Notes: generated from the letters alone by a model not told the origin. A stretch of 32,976 nucleotides of DNA from Desulfatibacillum alkenivorans DSM 16219 (GCF_900142135.1 NZ_FQZU01000053.1:1-32976), one strand, 5' to 3'. Counted from the first letter of the stretch, positions 24,144 through 32,199 are shown. Numbers and translations: made by a program.

Positions 24144-24704
24144 CTAGCGGTCTCCTTTGAGACGATTGTTCTTCTCGTAAACATCGGCCGCTTCCCGCAC
24201 CAGTTTGGCGCAGGCCGGGGCCTGGTATTTCTCCTCCAGTTCCTCGGCCATGGAAATCATTTCCTGCTTGGTGGCCCGGTAGGGGCGCAGGAAGTTGTAC
24301 ATCTCCAGCAGTCTGGCGTCGGGGATACGGGTCATTTCGCCGGCGCGGGCCAGGTTGTTGGCCAGGTTGGGACGGTTGACGCTCTTGGCGATTTCATTCT
24401 GATACGCCAGGGTTTCCGGGCGGGTCTTGATATCGTCGAACTGAATGTCGCCGGCGATCACCTTTTCAATGGTGATGTCGTCCAGGCCCAGCCCGGTGGC
24501 GGACTTGACCAGGTCCTTGCGTTTGATTCCCAGAGGATAGGAGCTGGCGTCCAGCTTGCCGCCCTGGCTTGCAGGGGCGGACAGGCCTTCGGACTGGAGC
24601 TTGGCCAAAACGTTTTTGACGGCGCTTTCCAGGGCTTCGGGGGAGGTTCCGTCTCCGACCTTCCGGATGATGTCTGCTATCTGATCTTTCGTAAAACTTA
24701 CCAT
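24144..24704 (-). CDS. pduE: PduE, diol dehydratase small subunit, 186 aa
   Basis: Small (gamma) subunit of adenosylcobalamin-dependent diol dehydratase. Conserved blocks: YPLGIKRKDLVKSATGLGLDDITIEKV, RPETLAYQNEIAKSVNRPNLANNLARAGEMTRIPDARLLEMYNFLRPYRAT, and the C-terminal helix. Residues 1-40 include an amphipathic helix (ALESAVKNVLAKL) like the targeting region of PduE/PduD. Length 186 against about 173 in Salmonella. AAGGAGATAAAA precedes the ATG. Confidence 0.95.
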   Translation of the reverse strand: MVSFTKDQIADIIRKVGDGTSPEALESAVKNVLAKLQSEGLSAPASQGGKLDASSYPLGIKRKDLVKSATGLGLDDITIEKVIAGDIQFDDIKTRPETLAYQNEIAKSVNRPNLANNLARAGEMTRIPDARLLEMYNFLRPYRATKQEMISMAEELEEKYQAPACAKLVREAADVYEKNNRLKGDR

Positions 24705-24734
24705 TTTTATCTCCTTCGCATCCCAGCGGCCTGG

Positions 24735-25382
24735 TTAGCCCTGAACCACTTCAAGAATTTTCTTTTGCGGGTCCAAAAACTGCACTTCCTTGTTGTGCAG
24801 CAGGGCTGCAAGACCCTGGTACCTGGGCCTGGCCATGGGATCGTTTTTCACGGGAACCGGATTGGGGTTCTCCCCCTTGGCGTACTTGGCGGCGTTTTTG
24901 CCGATGGCCCGAAACGTCTCAGCTTCCACCAGGGGGGCCTGGGGGAAGAGCTCCAGGTTCTGCAGGGGAGCAAGATCCTTCTGATGGATGACGGAGGTTC
25001 CTCTGGAGAGGATGCCGATTCCAACGCCGGAACCGCTCAACTGGGCGGCGGAGTGTGCCAGAAAAGCCACGTCGGCGGTCTGGTAGTTCCGCACGAATCG
25101 CGCCGTCAGGCCTTCTTCCTCGATGCCTGCGGCCACTTCGGCCAGCACCACGGAATGGGGAATGTCAATAATAGTCTTGGTGGGAGTGGTTCCGAATCCC
25201 GGGGGAACGGCAATCACCACTTCCTTGGGATTGCTCCCTGCCTGGGCGGGCCCTTTTTCGATGAAGTCAAGGGGCTTGTCCGTATCCACCGCAGCTGCGG
25301 AAGCAGGAGCGGCCGCGCCGCCCGCCATCTGACCCACGACTTCGGTAATGATCTGTCTTAGCATCTCTTCTGTGAGTTTCAT
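24735..25382 (-). CDS. pduD: PduD, diol dehydratase medium subunit, 215 aa
   Basis: Medium (beta) subunit of adenosylcobalamin-dependent diol dehydratase, contributing to cobalamin binding. The N-terminus, MKLTEEMLRQIITEVVGQM, closely resembles the known PduD encapsulation peptide that brings the whole dehydratase into the compartment; it is followed by an Ala-rich linker (residues 20-32). The core includes EVVIAVPPGFGTTPTKTIIDIPHSVVLAEVAAGIEEEGL and GSGVGIGILSRGTSVIHQKDLAPLQNLELFPQAPL. GGGAGTAGAAA precedes the ATG, 10 bases after the pduC stop. Confidence 0.95.
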   Translation of the reverse strand: MKLTEEMLRQIITEVVGQMAGGAAAPASAAAVDTDKPLDFIEKGPAQAGSNPKEVVIAVPPGFGTTPTKTIIDIPHSVVLAEVAAGIEEEGLTARFVRNYQTADVAFLAHSAAQLSGSGVGIGILSRGTSVIHQKDLAPLQNLELFPQAPLVEAETFRAIGKNAAKYAKGENPNPVPVKNDPMARPRYQGLAALLHNKEVQFLDPQKKILEVVQG

Positions 25383-25392
25383 TTTCTACTCC

Positions 25393-27060
25393 CTATATGT
25401 CTTCAGGGCTGATGGCCTGGGGGATGTTCTTGAGCAGCTCCCAGCGTTCGCCTTCCAGGCGGTAGCCGGTGCCGGGGCCCATGTAATCGTTGCGGTCGTT
25501 TATCGCGCTCTTGACGTTGAAGTTCTCGTCGACAATCGCGGAGGTGTGCAGATAATCGCCCGAAACCTTTTGCTTGAGCATTCCCAATACGGATTCCGCA
25601 ACGTCCTGGAAGCCGTGCTTGTGCAGAGCCCTGACGATATCCAGGCCGGTTTTGCCGGACTTGAGGAACTCTTCGATTGCGCGAAGGTCTTCCGGCTGGT
25701 TGCGGTCTGGCATGTCTTTGGAGCCGTGGGCGTAGGTGGCTGCTTCCACTTCTTCGTCGGTGATTGCCGGGAAGCCCACTTCCTGAAAAACGGCCTGCAT
25801 GGCGCGGGCGGCCTTGTTCCGCACGGCGATGATCTGTTCTTCGGTCACCGGACGCAGAGCCATGTCGCACTGGAGGTCGCGCTGCAAAACCAGCATGTCG
25901 TCGAAGTCGTCGGAATCGTGGGTGGAGCCTGCGAACATGTTGTCGTAGTTGGGAACCCCGGAATACCCGGAGAACACATAGTCGGTGCCGGGCAGGAACT
26001 GCATAAGCATTCTGGCGGTGTTCCTGATGGGGGAGTGGGTGAAGGTCTGGTCGTTGCCGGAAGCCACTTCCAGGTCCAACAGAACCGTCGCCACGTTTTC
26101 GGCCAAAACGGCGCGGATGCCGCCGGGAACTGCGCCCGGAACGCCGATGCAGGAGATGGAGCCGTTTTGGAGGCCCTGCACGCCGGCGCCCTTGGTGATC
26201 ATGATGCACTTGATCTCAAGGTAAAGCATGGACTTTTTGTTGGCGTAGCCCATCTGCACTTCGGAGCCGGTGCCGGAGGTGAAGCGCATTTTGATGCCGC
26301 GGGAGGCGTAGGCGGAAGCCAGGAAAGCCTTGGACCACGGGGTGTCGTCGCCGTCCACGAAGACCTGATCGGTGCCGTAAACGGAAACGGTTTCAGCGTA
26401 GGCGGTGAGGCCCTTCATGCCCATCTGAAGCTCCATGGCTTCTTCCACGGCGCACTGGGTAAGGGTGCCGCGGCAGCCCACCTGGCCGCCGATCAACAGG
26501 GCGATGGCGTTCATGGGGGCGTAGCGGGCGATGCCGACGGTGGTTTCCAGTTCCTGGAACCCGCGGTAGGAGCCTTCCGCCGCGTCCGCCGCCAGCAGGG
26601 CCGGGGTGTCCTTGACGTTGGTGATGTGAGCCTGGTTGGCGGGAGTCTTGCGGCAGCGCAGTTTCTGCATAGCCATCATGAGCTCAACCACGTTCATTTT
26701 TTTCAGGACGTCCAGGATCTTGGCCGGAGTCAGGCCGGGAACCAGACGCTTGATTTCAGCGCCGGACACATTGATGTCCACCAGTTTCTTGGCGAATTCC
26801 AGGGAGTCAATGGCCATGGCTTCGGCGGCCACGTTCACGTCGATGCAATGGTTGGCGATAAAGGTGTCGATCATGTCGAATTCCGCGCAGGGAATCCCGT
26901 CCATTTCCACAACCTTGCCGTTTTCTATTTTCAGTCCGGGTTTCGGATCGTAGGGGCTGTCCATGGCAACCAGGCCGACTTCGTCCCATTCCTTAATGAA
27001 TCCGTCTTTGTTGACGGCCCTTTGTTCCAGGACCTCAAATCGCTTTTGTCTTTTCTGCAA
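25393..27060 (-). CDS. pduC: PduC, diol dehydratase large subunit, 555 aa
   Basis: Catalytic (alpha) subunit of B12-dependent diol dehydratase: converts 1,2-propanediol (or glycerol) to the aldehyde by a radical mechanism. It aligns through its length with the family: SKRFEVL-type start then RAVNKDGFIKEWDEVGLVAMDSPYDPKP, HCIDVNVAAEAMAID, GGQVGCRGTLTQCAVEEAMELQMGMKG, QNGSISCIGVPGAVPGGIRAVLAENV and YNDMFAGSTHDSDDFDD-like segments. Length is canonical (554). The start codon is TTG (27060), with AAAAGGAG ahead of it; no suitable ATG is close. Propanediol versus glycerol cannot be decided from sequence by eye. Confidence 0.95.
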   Translation of the reverse strand: MQKRQKRFEVLEQRAVNKDGFIKEWDEVGLVAMDSPYDPKPGLKIENGKVVEMDGIPCAEFDMIDTFIANHCIDVNVAAEAMAIDSLEFAKKLVDINVSGAEIKRLVPGLTPAKILDVLKKMNVVELMMAMQKLRCRKTPANQAHITNVKDTPALLAADAAEGSYRGFQELETTVGIARYAPMNAIALLIGGQVGCRGTLTQCAVEEAMELQMGMKGLTAYAETVSVYGTDQVFVDGDDTPWSKAFLASAYASRGIKMRFTSGTGSEVQMGYANKKSMLYLEIKCIMITKGAGVQGLQNGSISCIGVPGAVPGGIRAVLAENVATVLLDLEVASGNDQTFTHSPIRNTARMLMQFLPGTDYVFSGYSGVPNYDNMFAGSTHDSDDFDDMLVLQRDLQCDMALRPVTEEQIIAVRNKAARAMQAVFQEVGFPAITDEEVEAATYAHGSKDMPDRNQPEDLRAIEEFLKSGKTGLDIVRALHKHGFQDVAESVLGMLKQKVSGDYLHTSAIVDENFNVKSAINDRNDYMGPGTGYRLEGERWELLKNIPQAISPEDI

Positions 27061-27078
27061 TTTGGCACGCTCCTTTTC

Positions 27079-27882
27079 TTAAATGTAGGGGATGTGAGCG
27101 GAGGGGCAGTCCTGTCCCCAGGCAGCCAGGAGTGGCTTGCCAACTTCACGGCCGGCGATGATGGCCTGGCGCACTGCGCCGGAGTCGCCGGAAACGGTGA
27201 TGAACACTTCGTTGGAGAAGCTGGTGCCGTGAGCCGGAGATCCGTAATCCAAAACGTCCACGTCGGCGGATTTGACGGCCGCGTCGATCATGAGCATGCC
27301 GATGACTGCGGGAGCGCCCAGGATCAGGCCGAAAGCCTTGCCTTCGGGAGCGCCGAACACGGTGGTGAGGCACTTGGAAGCGCGGGCGGTGTACTGCAAT
27401 TCCAGGTGGCCCATGTCGTTGCCGTACACGTCGCCGAAGAACTTGGGCAGGTTGTCCAGGGTGACTTCCACGGCCCGGCGGGCGTCGGAAACGTCTTCAG
27501 CGCCGAACACGATCAGGGAGCCGTGGCCTGCGCCGCCCTGGGTGTCGCGGGGAAGCTCCACCTTGAGGATTTCGGTGTTGGTGGCCTTGATGGCTTCGTC
27601 GGCCGCCATGATCTGGGGGCCTGCTCCGGTGCGGGCGCCGATGATGCCCAGGGAGCGGTATTTCTTGTCAAAGCCCATGATTTCATGGATGGATTGGTCC
27701 AGATTGGCGATGACCAGACCCTGGGTGTTTCCAAACTCGCAAACGCCCACAAACTCGGTCAGGCCGCTGGCGGCGCAAGCTGCGGCCGTGGGGGCCGCCG
27801 GGCAAGCGGCGGGCGCCGCTTCAGGGGTTTCCACCCTCTTCATCACTTCTTTCATAACGGCGTTTATAATGTCGTCCTGCAT
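27079..27882 (-). CDS. pduB: PduB, tandem-BMC shell protein, 267 aa
   Basis: A major BMC-T shell protein. The N-terminal helix MQDDIINAVMKEVMKRV and Ala/Pro linker (residues 18-36) match the PduB extension known to link shell and cargo. Two BMC domains follow, with LTEFVGVCEFGNTQGLVIANLD, GILGARTGAGPQIMAADEAIKATN-like segment, ELPRDTQGGAGHGSLIVFGAEDV, and SPAHGTSFSNEVFITVSGDSGAVRQAI. Very close to Salmonella PduB in my reading. AAGGGAGAATACC precedes the ATG. Placed between pduA and pduC in the classical order. Confidence 0.95.
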   Translation of the reverse strand: MQDDIINAVMKEVMKRVETPEAAPAACPAAPTAAACAASGLTEFVGVCEFGNTQGLVIANLDQSIHEIMGFDKKYRSLGIIGARTGAGPQIMAADEAIKATNTEILKVELPRDTQGGAGHGSLIVFGAEDVSDARRAVEVTLDNLPKFFGDVYGNDMGHLELQYTARASKCLTTVFGAPEGKAFGLILGAPAVIGMLMIDAAVKSADVDVLDYGSPAHGTSFSNEVFITVSGDSGAVRQAIIAGREVGKPLLAAWGQDCPSAHIPYI

Positions 27883-27923
27883 GGTATTCTCCCTTATCTG
27901 CTATAAGATTGTGTTCGTTGGTC

Positions 27924-28217
27924 TTATTTGACGCTTTCAAGGCCCTGGGGCAGAATGCCTTCCACTTCCGTATGGGGCCTGGGGATGACATGGACGGACA
28001 CCACTTCGCCTACCTTGGCGGCAGCAGCAGCGCCGGCGTCGGTGGCCGCCTTGACGGCCCCCACGTCTCCGCGAACCATAGTCGTGACCAATCCGGAACC
28101 GATCTTGATGTTGCCGATCAGGGTGACGTTGGCCGCCTTAACCATGGCGTCGGCCGCCTCGATATTGGCGACGAGGCCTCTGGTCTCAACCATTCCCAAT
28201 GCTTCTTTTCCTACCAT
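27924..28217 (-). CDS. pduA: PduA/PduJ, hexameric BMC-H shell protein, 97 aa
   Basis: The main hexameric shell protein, with the substrate pore. It matches PduA/PduJ almost throughout: [31 protein letters not shown], the pore loop [27 protein letters not shown], and [16 protein letters not shown] at the end. The ATG at 28217 has GAAGGAGACAACACA upstream; an in-frame extension to 28286 has no site. First of the core BMC genes; the 262-base spacer ahead of it holds putative operators and probably its own promoter. Confidence 0.95.
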   Translation of the reverse strand: MVGKEALGMVETRGLVANIEAADAMVKAANVTLIGNIKIGSGLVTTMVRGDVGAVKAATDAGAAAAAKVGEVVSVHVIPRPHTEVEGILPQGLESVK

Positions 28218-28416
28218 TGTGTTGTCTCCTTCGTTGCCGCCGGGAGCCTTTTCCCGGGGCTTTGCGTTGTTTTCGCCGGTCTGCACCGCGCAGGGGCCGA
28301 CATCCTCCTAAGTTAAAGCCATGTTAGCCCTTGGCCCGGTTCTGCGTAAATACGGCCCACCCCGTGTTTATGGTTAGGGATTTCAGCTAATTTCATCTTC
28401 TGTGCACCGTATTTTT

Positions 28417-28468
28417 CATAGGGTTCACCCTATGCGTTATAGGGTCTTGAAAGCCCCAAAAATAGGGT
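28417..28468 (-). promoter_or_regulatory. ATAGGGT operator cluster upstream of pduA
   Basis: CATAGGGT-TC-ACCCTATG (28417-28434) is an 18-base palindrome. Two further ATAGGGT copies start at 28439 and 28462, so the direct copies begin 21 and 23 bases apart (28418, 28439, 28462), about two helical turns each. The same heptamer occurs as a 13-bp inverted repeat in the divergent regulator region (29523-29563), which suggests a common regulator. No clear -35/-10 pair was fixed. Confidence 0.6.
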
Positions 28469-28479
28469 CTCCCCCAGGT

Positions 28480-29361
28480 CTACAGAACCAGGTTGATAAT
28501 GAGCACGTTCAGGGCGATCGCCGTGGCCGGCGGGTCGATATGGGTGTCGCAATTGGTGTTGAATATTTTGATGGCCATGTCTCCGAACAGGGCGCCCAAT
28601 GCGGCAAAAGCCCCGCCCACCAGAATGCCGCCCACCGGAGGCAGGCCTGCGTTCATGGCCATGGCCGCCGCCAGGGCGCTGGGATAGGCGATGTGGTGCG
28701 TCGCCGGGGTGTCGAATCCCGTCTGGGTGAAAATCAGGGAAATGGCTGAAAAGCCGAAGGCCAGGGCGAAGATGGGGGTGATGTTGGCCGTGGTGTTGGT
28801 CTTGACTACCGCCACGAGGCCGGCCCACATGAGGCCCACGCAGAAGCCCAGGATGATGTTGTAATAAAAGGGCTTGCCCAAAGACATGTAAGCGCGCTTC
28901 TCGCCTTCGTTGTACATGCCGCAAACGCCTTTTTCGCCGAAAGCCAGCCGTCCGATCACGCCGCAGGCGAATACCGCCACGGCGATGTTATCCGTAGGGA
29001 CGCCGATCTTGGTTAACCCCGTGGTGATCAAAAGGCCGATGACGCCGAAGAGGCCGCCCACCAGCATGACGGAAGGCTCGCCGGTGCCGTTCAGGGAAAG
29101 CAGGATGTTCCCGCCTTCTTCAATGTAGCCCTTCTTGCCGGCGTAGGCCGTGGCCGCCACGCCGCCCGCGAAGAATACGTGGGGCCCCAGCGCAGGCCCG
29201 AAGGCCAGGGGGCCCAAAACGTCCACGGGCTGGCCCAGCATGGCGAAGAAGCCCCCGATCACGGCGAAGACGCCCGTAAGAATAAATGCCGGTAGAGCGC
29301 CGATGCACGCTCCAACCACGCCGCCCCCGAAGCCGACTAGTAAAAGTACCAAAAAGTCCAT
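28480..29361 (-). CDS. Multi-pass membrane protein, putative permease, 293 aa
   Basis: The first gene of the operon. It is very hydrophobic, with about eight to ten membrane segments and many Gly/Ala helices (for example residues 2-24, 26-44, 50-74, 98-118, 124-140, 165-185, 195-212, 225-250, 255-275, 280-293). Conserved-looking polar patches lie between segments: NGTGEPSVM, GFDTPATHHIAYPS and FNTNCDTHIDPPATA, which could line a substrate path. I do not recognise the family; it is not PduF/GlpF (no NPA motifs). Its place ahead of pduAB suggests diol or product transport. AGGAGAGGTAAAGGGA precedes the ATG. Confidence 0.75.
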   Translation of the reverse strand: MDFLVLLLVGFGGGVVGACIGALPAFILTGVFAVIGGFFAMLGQPVDVLGPLAFGPALGPHVFFAGGVAATAYAGKKGYIEEGGNILLSLNGTGEPSVMLVGGLFGVIGLLITTGLTKIGVPTDNIAVAVFACGVIGRLAFGEKGVCGMYNEGEKRAYMSLGKPFYYNIILGFCVGLMWAGLVAVVKTNTTANITPIFALAFGFSAISLIFTQTGFDTPATHHIAYPSALAAAMAMNAGLPPVGGILVGGAFAALGALFGDMAIKIFNTNCDTHIDPPATAIALNVLIINLVL

Positions 29362-29465
29362 TCCCTTTACCTCTCCTGTGTCATGTTAAGCGTTGATGTG
29401 TTCACGGTTGGCCCCGGATTCGAGGCCCTTAGGTCCGTGTTGGAACCTACGTGCAGACAGGGGCT

Positions 29466-29486
29466 TGTGACAATTAGGCGGTCACA
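29466..29486. promoter_or_regulatory. Inverted repeat TGTGAC-N9-GTCACA in the divergent region
   Basis: TGTGAC (29466-29471) and GTCACA (29481-29486) are perfect complements about 100 bases upstream of the membrane protein ATG. The half-sites look like those of CRP/FNR proteins, but the distance between TGTGA and TCACA is 11, not 6, so it is not a normal CRP site. Confidence 0.4.
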
Positions 29487-29522
29487 CCATATTGATGGAG
29501 GGAAGGACTCCAATTTGGCGCC

Positions 29523-29563
29523 CCGTACACCCTATTCGGGCATGGGGGGCATAGGGTGTACGG
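29523..29563. promoter_or_regulatory. 13-bp perfect inverted repeat with the ATAGGGT element
   Basis: CCGTACACCCTAT (29523-29535) and ATAGGGTGTACGG (29551-29563) are exact complements around a 15-base spacer; the ACCCTAT and ATAGGGT cores begin 22 bases apart, two helical turns. A one-mismatch relative, ATGGGGTGTA, lies at 29598-29607. It lies between the divergent operon and regulator genes and is the best operator candidate in the window. Confidence 0.7.
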
Positions 29564-29602
29564 AACCGCAAACTGGGGTGAGGCCTTAAAACGGGATATG
29601 GG

Positions 29603-29647
29603 GTGTAAAATTAGGATCTTTACACGCTATAGGGACTAGCGTATTCT
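29603..29647 (+). promoter_or_regulatory. Promoter of the response regulator gene with nested inverted repeats
   Basis: TTTACA (29619-29624), a 17-base spacer and TATTCT (29642-29647) form a sigma70-like promoter. The -35 is the right arm of GTGTAAA/TTTACAC (29603-29609 and 29619-29625), and ACGCTA/TAGCGT (29624-29629 and 29637-29642) spans the spacer up to the -10, so bound regulator would directly affect polymerase. The expected start near 29654 makes the GTG at 29657 unlikely as start codon. Confidence 0.6.
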
Positions 29648-29683
29648 TTTTATGCAGTGAAATTTTCGCCTTGGATAAAGACT

Positions 29684-30343
29684 ATGACGCAGAACATCAT
29701 CAAAATTTTAATTACCGAAGACCACGCCCTTGTGCGCAAGGGCTTGAAGTCCCTGATCTCCTCCCGGTCCGAGTTTCAGGTGGTGGGGGAGGCGGATAAC
29801 GGGCTGGCGGCCATTGAAATGACCCGGAAGTGCAAGCCCGATCTCATCCTGCTGGACCTGTCCATGCCCAAGATGAACGGGCTGGGCGCCATGCGCCAGC
29901 TAAAGAAGGAGCACCCGGATGTCAAAATCCTGGTCATCACCATGCACGCTTCCCAGGACTACCTTATTCCCGCGCTCAAGGAAGGGGCGGACGGTTACCT
30001 GCTGAAGGGCGACGATCCCCAGGAGTTGTTCATGGCCATCAGGGCCATCATGGACGGCAAGGCCTATTTAAGCTCCGACCTCTCCGGCCAGTTGATCCAC
30101 AGCGTGATCAACCCGGACACACGGGAGGCAACCGACCCCCTGGCAAGCCTGACGCAACGGGAAAAAGAGGTTTTTCAACTGGTGGCCGAAGGCAACACCA
30201 ACCAGCAAATCGCGGACCTGCTCTTCATCTCTCCCAAGACCGTGGACAAGCACCGGACCAACCTCATGAAAAAGCTGGACCTTCACAGCGCCAGGGAAGT
30301 CTCCAACTTCGCCCTTAAAAACGGAATTATCCTCAATACATGA
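29684..30343 (+). CDS. NarL/LuxR-family response regulator, 219 aa
   Basis: A two-component DNA-binding regulator. The receiver domain covers residues 5-122: acidic pair E12/D13, phosphoacceptor D58 in LILLDLSMPKMNG, the Thr of VITMHAS and the Lys of YLLKGD. A LuxR-type helix-turn-helix follows at about 150-205: LTQREKEVFQLVAEGNTNQQIADLLFISPKTVDKHRTNLMKKL. I take the ATG at 29684 because a GTG at 29657 falls almost on the predicted transcription start; the ribosome site is weak either way. It is divergent from the BMC operon and 35 bases ahead of the kinase gene, so most likely it controls both. Confidence 0.9.
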   Translation: MTQNIIKILITEDHALVRKGLKSLISSRSEFQVVGEADNGLAAIEMTRKCKPDLILLDLSMPKMNGLGAMRQLKKEHPDVKILVITMHASQDYLIPALKEGADGYLLKGDDPQELFMAIRAIMDGKAYLSSDLSGQLIHSVINPDTREATDPLASLTQREKEVFQLVAEGNTNQQIADLLFISPKTVDKHRTNLMKKLDLHSAREVSNFALKNGIILNT

Positions 30344-30378
30344 CCCGGTAGCTTTATGTAGGGTCCCATAGCGGTATT

Positions 30379-32172
30379 ATGCAAACACCCCCGACAAACG
30401 TTTCCCCCGAAGAATTCGAAAAGCTCATGGACTGCCTGCCCATGGCCTGCCGAATGTTTGAACTGAAACCCGACGGCCGCCTGTTTTTCGTCAAGGCGAA
30501 TCCTGCGGCGGACGACCTCTTCCAGCGTAAGCACGCCTCCATCAGCGGGCTGCCCATGGAAGAGGCCTTTCCCGAGCTTAAAGAGTCCGTCATTCTAAGA
30601 TCGTATAAGGAAGTCCTGGAAACGGGGAACAACTGGCGGTATCAGGGGGGATTCTTTAGGCGGAACGGGGCTTTTCTGGGTTTGTTCAACGTCAATGTTT
30701 TTCGCCTGAGCCCCAGCCGGCTGGTTTCCTTCGCCTCGCCCCATGACGGCCAGGAAACCGAAATCATCTTTCATCAAAAAAAGATGGAGGTGGAAAAAAT
30801 CAATATTTCCTACCCGGATATCGAGCCTAAAAAAATCCTATCCGGCGACTTGCACGTGGAAACCATTCAGAATCTGCGCGCTCCCAGGATTCCCGTGTTC
30901 GACGATCTGGCGGACGATGAACTGAACGGCCTGGATTTTGACTTCACCGATTTGTTCACCATCAACGAACTGGAAAAAATCCAGGACGCCTTCACCAACG
31001 TCACCAACGTGGCGTCCATCATCACCCTGCCCGACGGCCAGCCCATCACCCGGACCAGCAACTTCTGCCTGCTGTGCGACATGATCCGGGATACGCCCAG
31101 AGGGATGGCCAACTGCGTCCAGTCGGACGCACTCATCGGCAAGCCCAACCCCCACGGCCCGACCCTGCGGCCCTGCCTGAGCGCAGGCCTCTGGGACGGC
31201 GGCGCCAGCATCATCATCGCCGGAAAGCACGTGGCCAACTGGCTGGTGGGGCAGGTGCGCCTTTCCCCCAAACCCAACACGGACAGGCTCACCCGGTACG
31301 CCGAGGAAGTGGGCGCGGACCCCAAGCAATTTGTGGAGGCTTACGAGTCGGTGCCGGTCATGCCCTTCGCCGAGTTCTACCGCATTTGCCACTCCCTGTT
31401 CTTGTTCGCCAACCTTATATCGGACATGGCTTACCAGAACCTGCGCCTGGTGCGGGCCCATATGATGCAGGAGCAGACCGCCAAAGCCCTCCAGGCCTCG
31501 GAATCCCGGCTGCAAAACCTGTCGTCCAAGCTGATTCTCACCCAGGAGGAGGAGCGCCGCCAACTGGCCATTGAACTGCACGACGGCATCGGCCAGTCCC
31601 TCACCGCCGTCAAGTTCAGCGTGGACAACATCCTCTTGAACATAGACAACCCGGACCTGAATATCCGGGACATCACCAAGACAGCCAGCCAAATCATCAA
31701 GGCCAGCATCGCAGACGTAAGGCGCATGCAGGTGGAGCTGCGGCCCAGAATTCTGGACGAACTGGGCATCATCGCCACCATCAACTGGTTCTGCCGGGAG
31801 TTCAAGTCCATCTACACGCATATTAATATTGTAAGGAACGTGGACGTGAAGGAGGAGCAGGTGTCGCCCCAGCTTAAGCCGGCGGTGTTTCGGATCATCC
31901 AGGAGGCGTTCAACAACGCGGCCAAGTATTTTGAGGGGGATGAGATTTCCCTGTCCTTCACGGAAAAAGGCGGGCGCCTGCATTTGGAGATTAAGGACAA
32001 CGGCATCGGGTTCGACCTGGACGAGGTGCTTTCCTCTCGGGAGCTGAACCGCGGCCTGGGACTCGACTCCATGCGGGAGCGCGCCGAGCTTTGCAACGGC
32101 CATTTGGAGATCATCAGCTCCGAAGGCCAAGGCGCAACCATCAAAGCCTCCTGGCCGGCGGCGGCGACCTAA
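30379..32172 (+). CDS. Soluble PAS-PocR histidine kinase, 597 aa
   Basis: A sensor kinase without membrane segments, so it senses an intracellular signal. Residues 10-125 are PAS-like (LPMACRMFELKPDGRLFFVKANPAADDLF). Residues about 196-355 are a PocR domain: LQDAFTNVTNVAS-type start, ITLPDGQPITRTSNFCLLCDMIRDTPRGMANCVQSD, RPCLSAGLWDGGASIIIAGKHVANWLVGQVR. PocR of Salmonella is the propanediol-responsive AraC-family activator of pdu, so the same ligand is plausible here. The HisKA_3 dimerisation domain has its phospho-His at 401 (LAIELHDGIGQSL), and the HATPase domain has FNNAAKY, DNGIGFD and GLGLDSMRERAE. The Cys-rich PocR core might bind a metal or sense redox. Confidence 0.92.
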   Translation: MQTPPTNVSPEEFEKLMDCLPMACRMFELKPDGRLFFVKANPAADDLFQRKHASISGLPMEEAFPELKESVILRSYKEVLETGNNWRYQGGFFRRNGAFLGLFNVNVFRLSPSRLVSFASPHDGQETEIIFHQKKMEVEKINISYPDIEPKKILSGDLHVETIQNLRAPRIPVFDDLADDELNGLDFDFTDLFTINELEKIQDAFTNVTNVASIITLPDGQPITRTSNFCLLCDMIRDTPRGMANCVQSDALIGKPNPHGPTLRPCLSAGLWDGGASIIIAGKHVANWLVGQVRLSPKPNTDRLTRYAEEVGADPKQFVEAYESVPVMPFAEFYRICHSLFLFANLISDMAYQNLRLVRAHMMQEQTAKALQASESRLQNLSSKLILTQEEERRQLAIELHDGIGQSLTAVKFSVDNILLNIDNPDLNIRDITKTASQIIKASIADVRRMQVELRPRILDELGIIATINWFCREFKSIYTHINIVRNVDVKEEQVSPQLKPAVFRIIQEAFNNAAKYFEGDEISLSFTEKGGRLHLEIKDNGIGFDLDEVLSSRELNRGLGLDSMRERAELCNGHLEIISSEGQGATIKASWPAAAT

Positions 32173-32199
32173 TCGCTTGTTGCAGGCGCCTTGCGCGGC

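Noticed and set aside
25348-27906. An 852-codon open frame on the plus strand opposite pduC and pduB
   Set aside because: It is antisense to two unmistakable genes, is rich in His/Gly/Val/Gln as expected from a reverse-complemented GC-rich coding frame, and shows no family motif.
28218-28480. Possible cobalamin riboswitch in the pduA leader
   Set aside because: I looked for a B12-box-like GCCACTG element on the coding strand and the usual multi-stem pattern and did not find them; the spacer is better explained by ATAGGGT operators.
29466-29486. CRP site in the divergent control region
   Set aside because: TGTGA and TCACA half-sites are present, but 11 rather than 6 bases apart, so I list it only as an inverted repeat.
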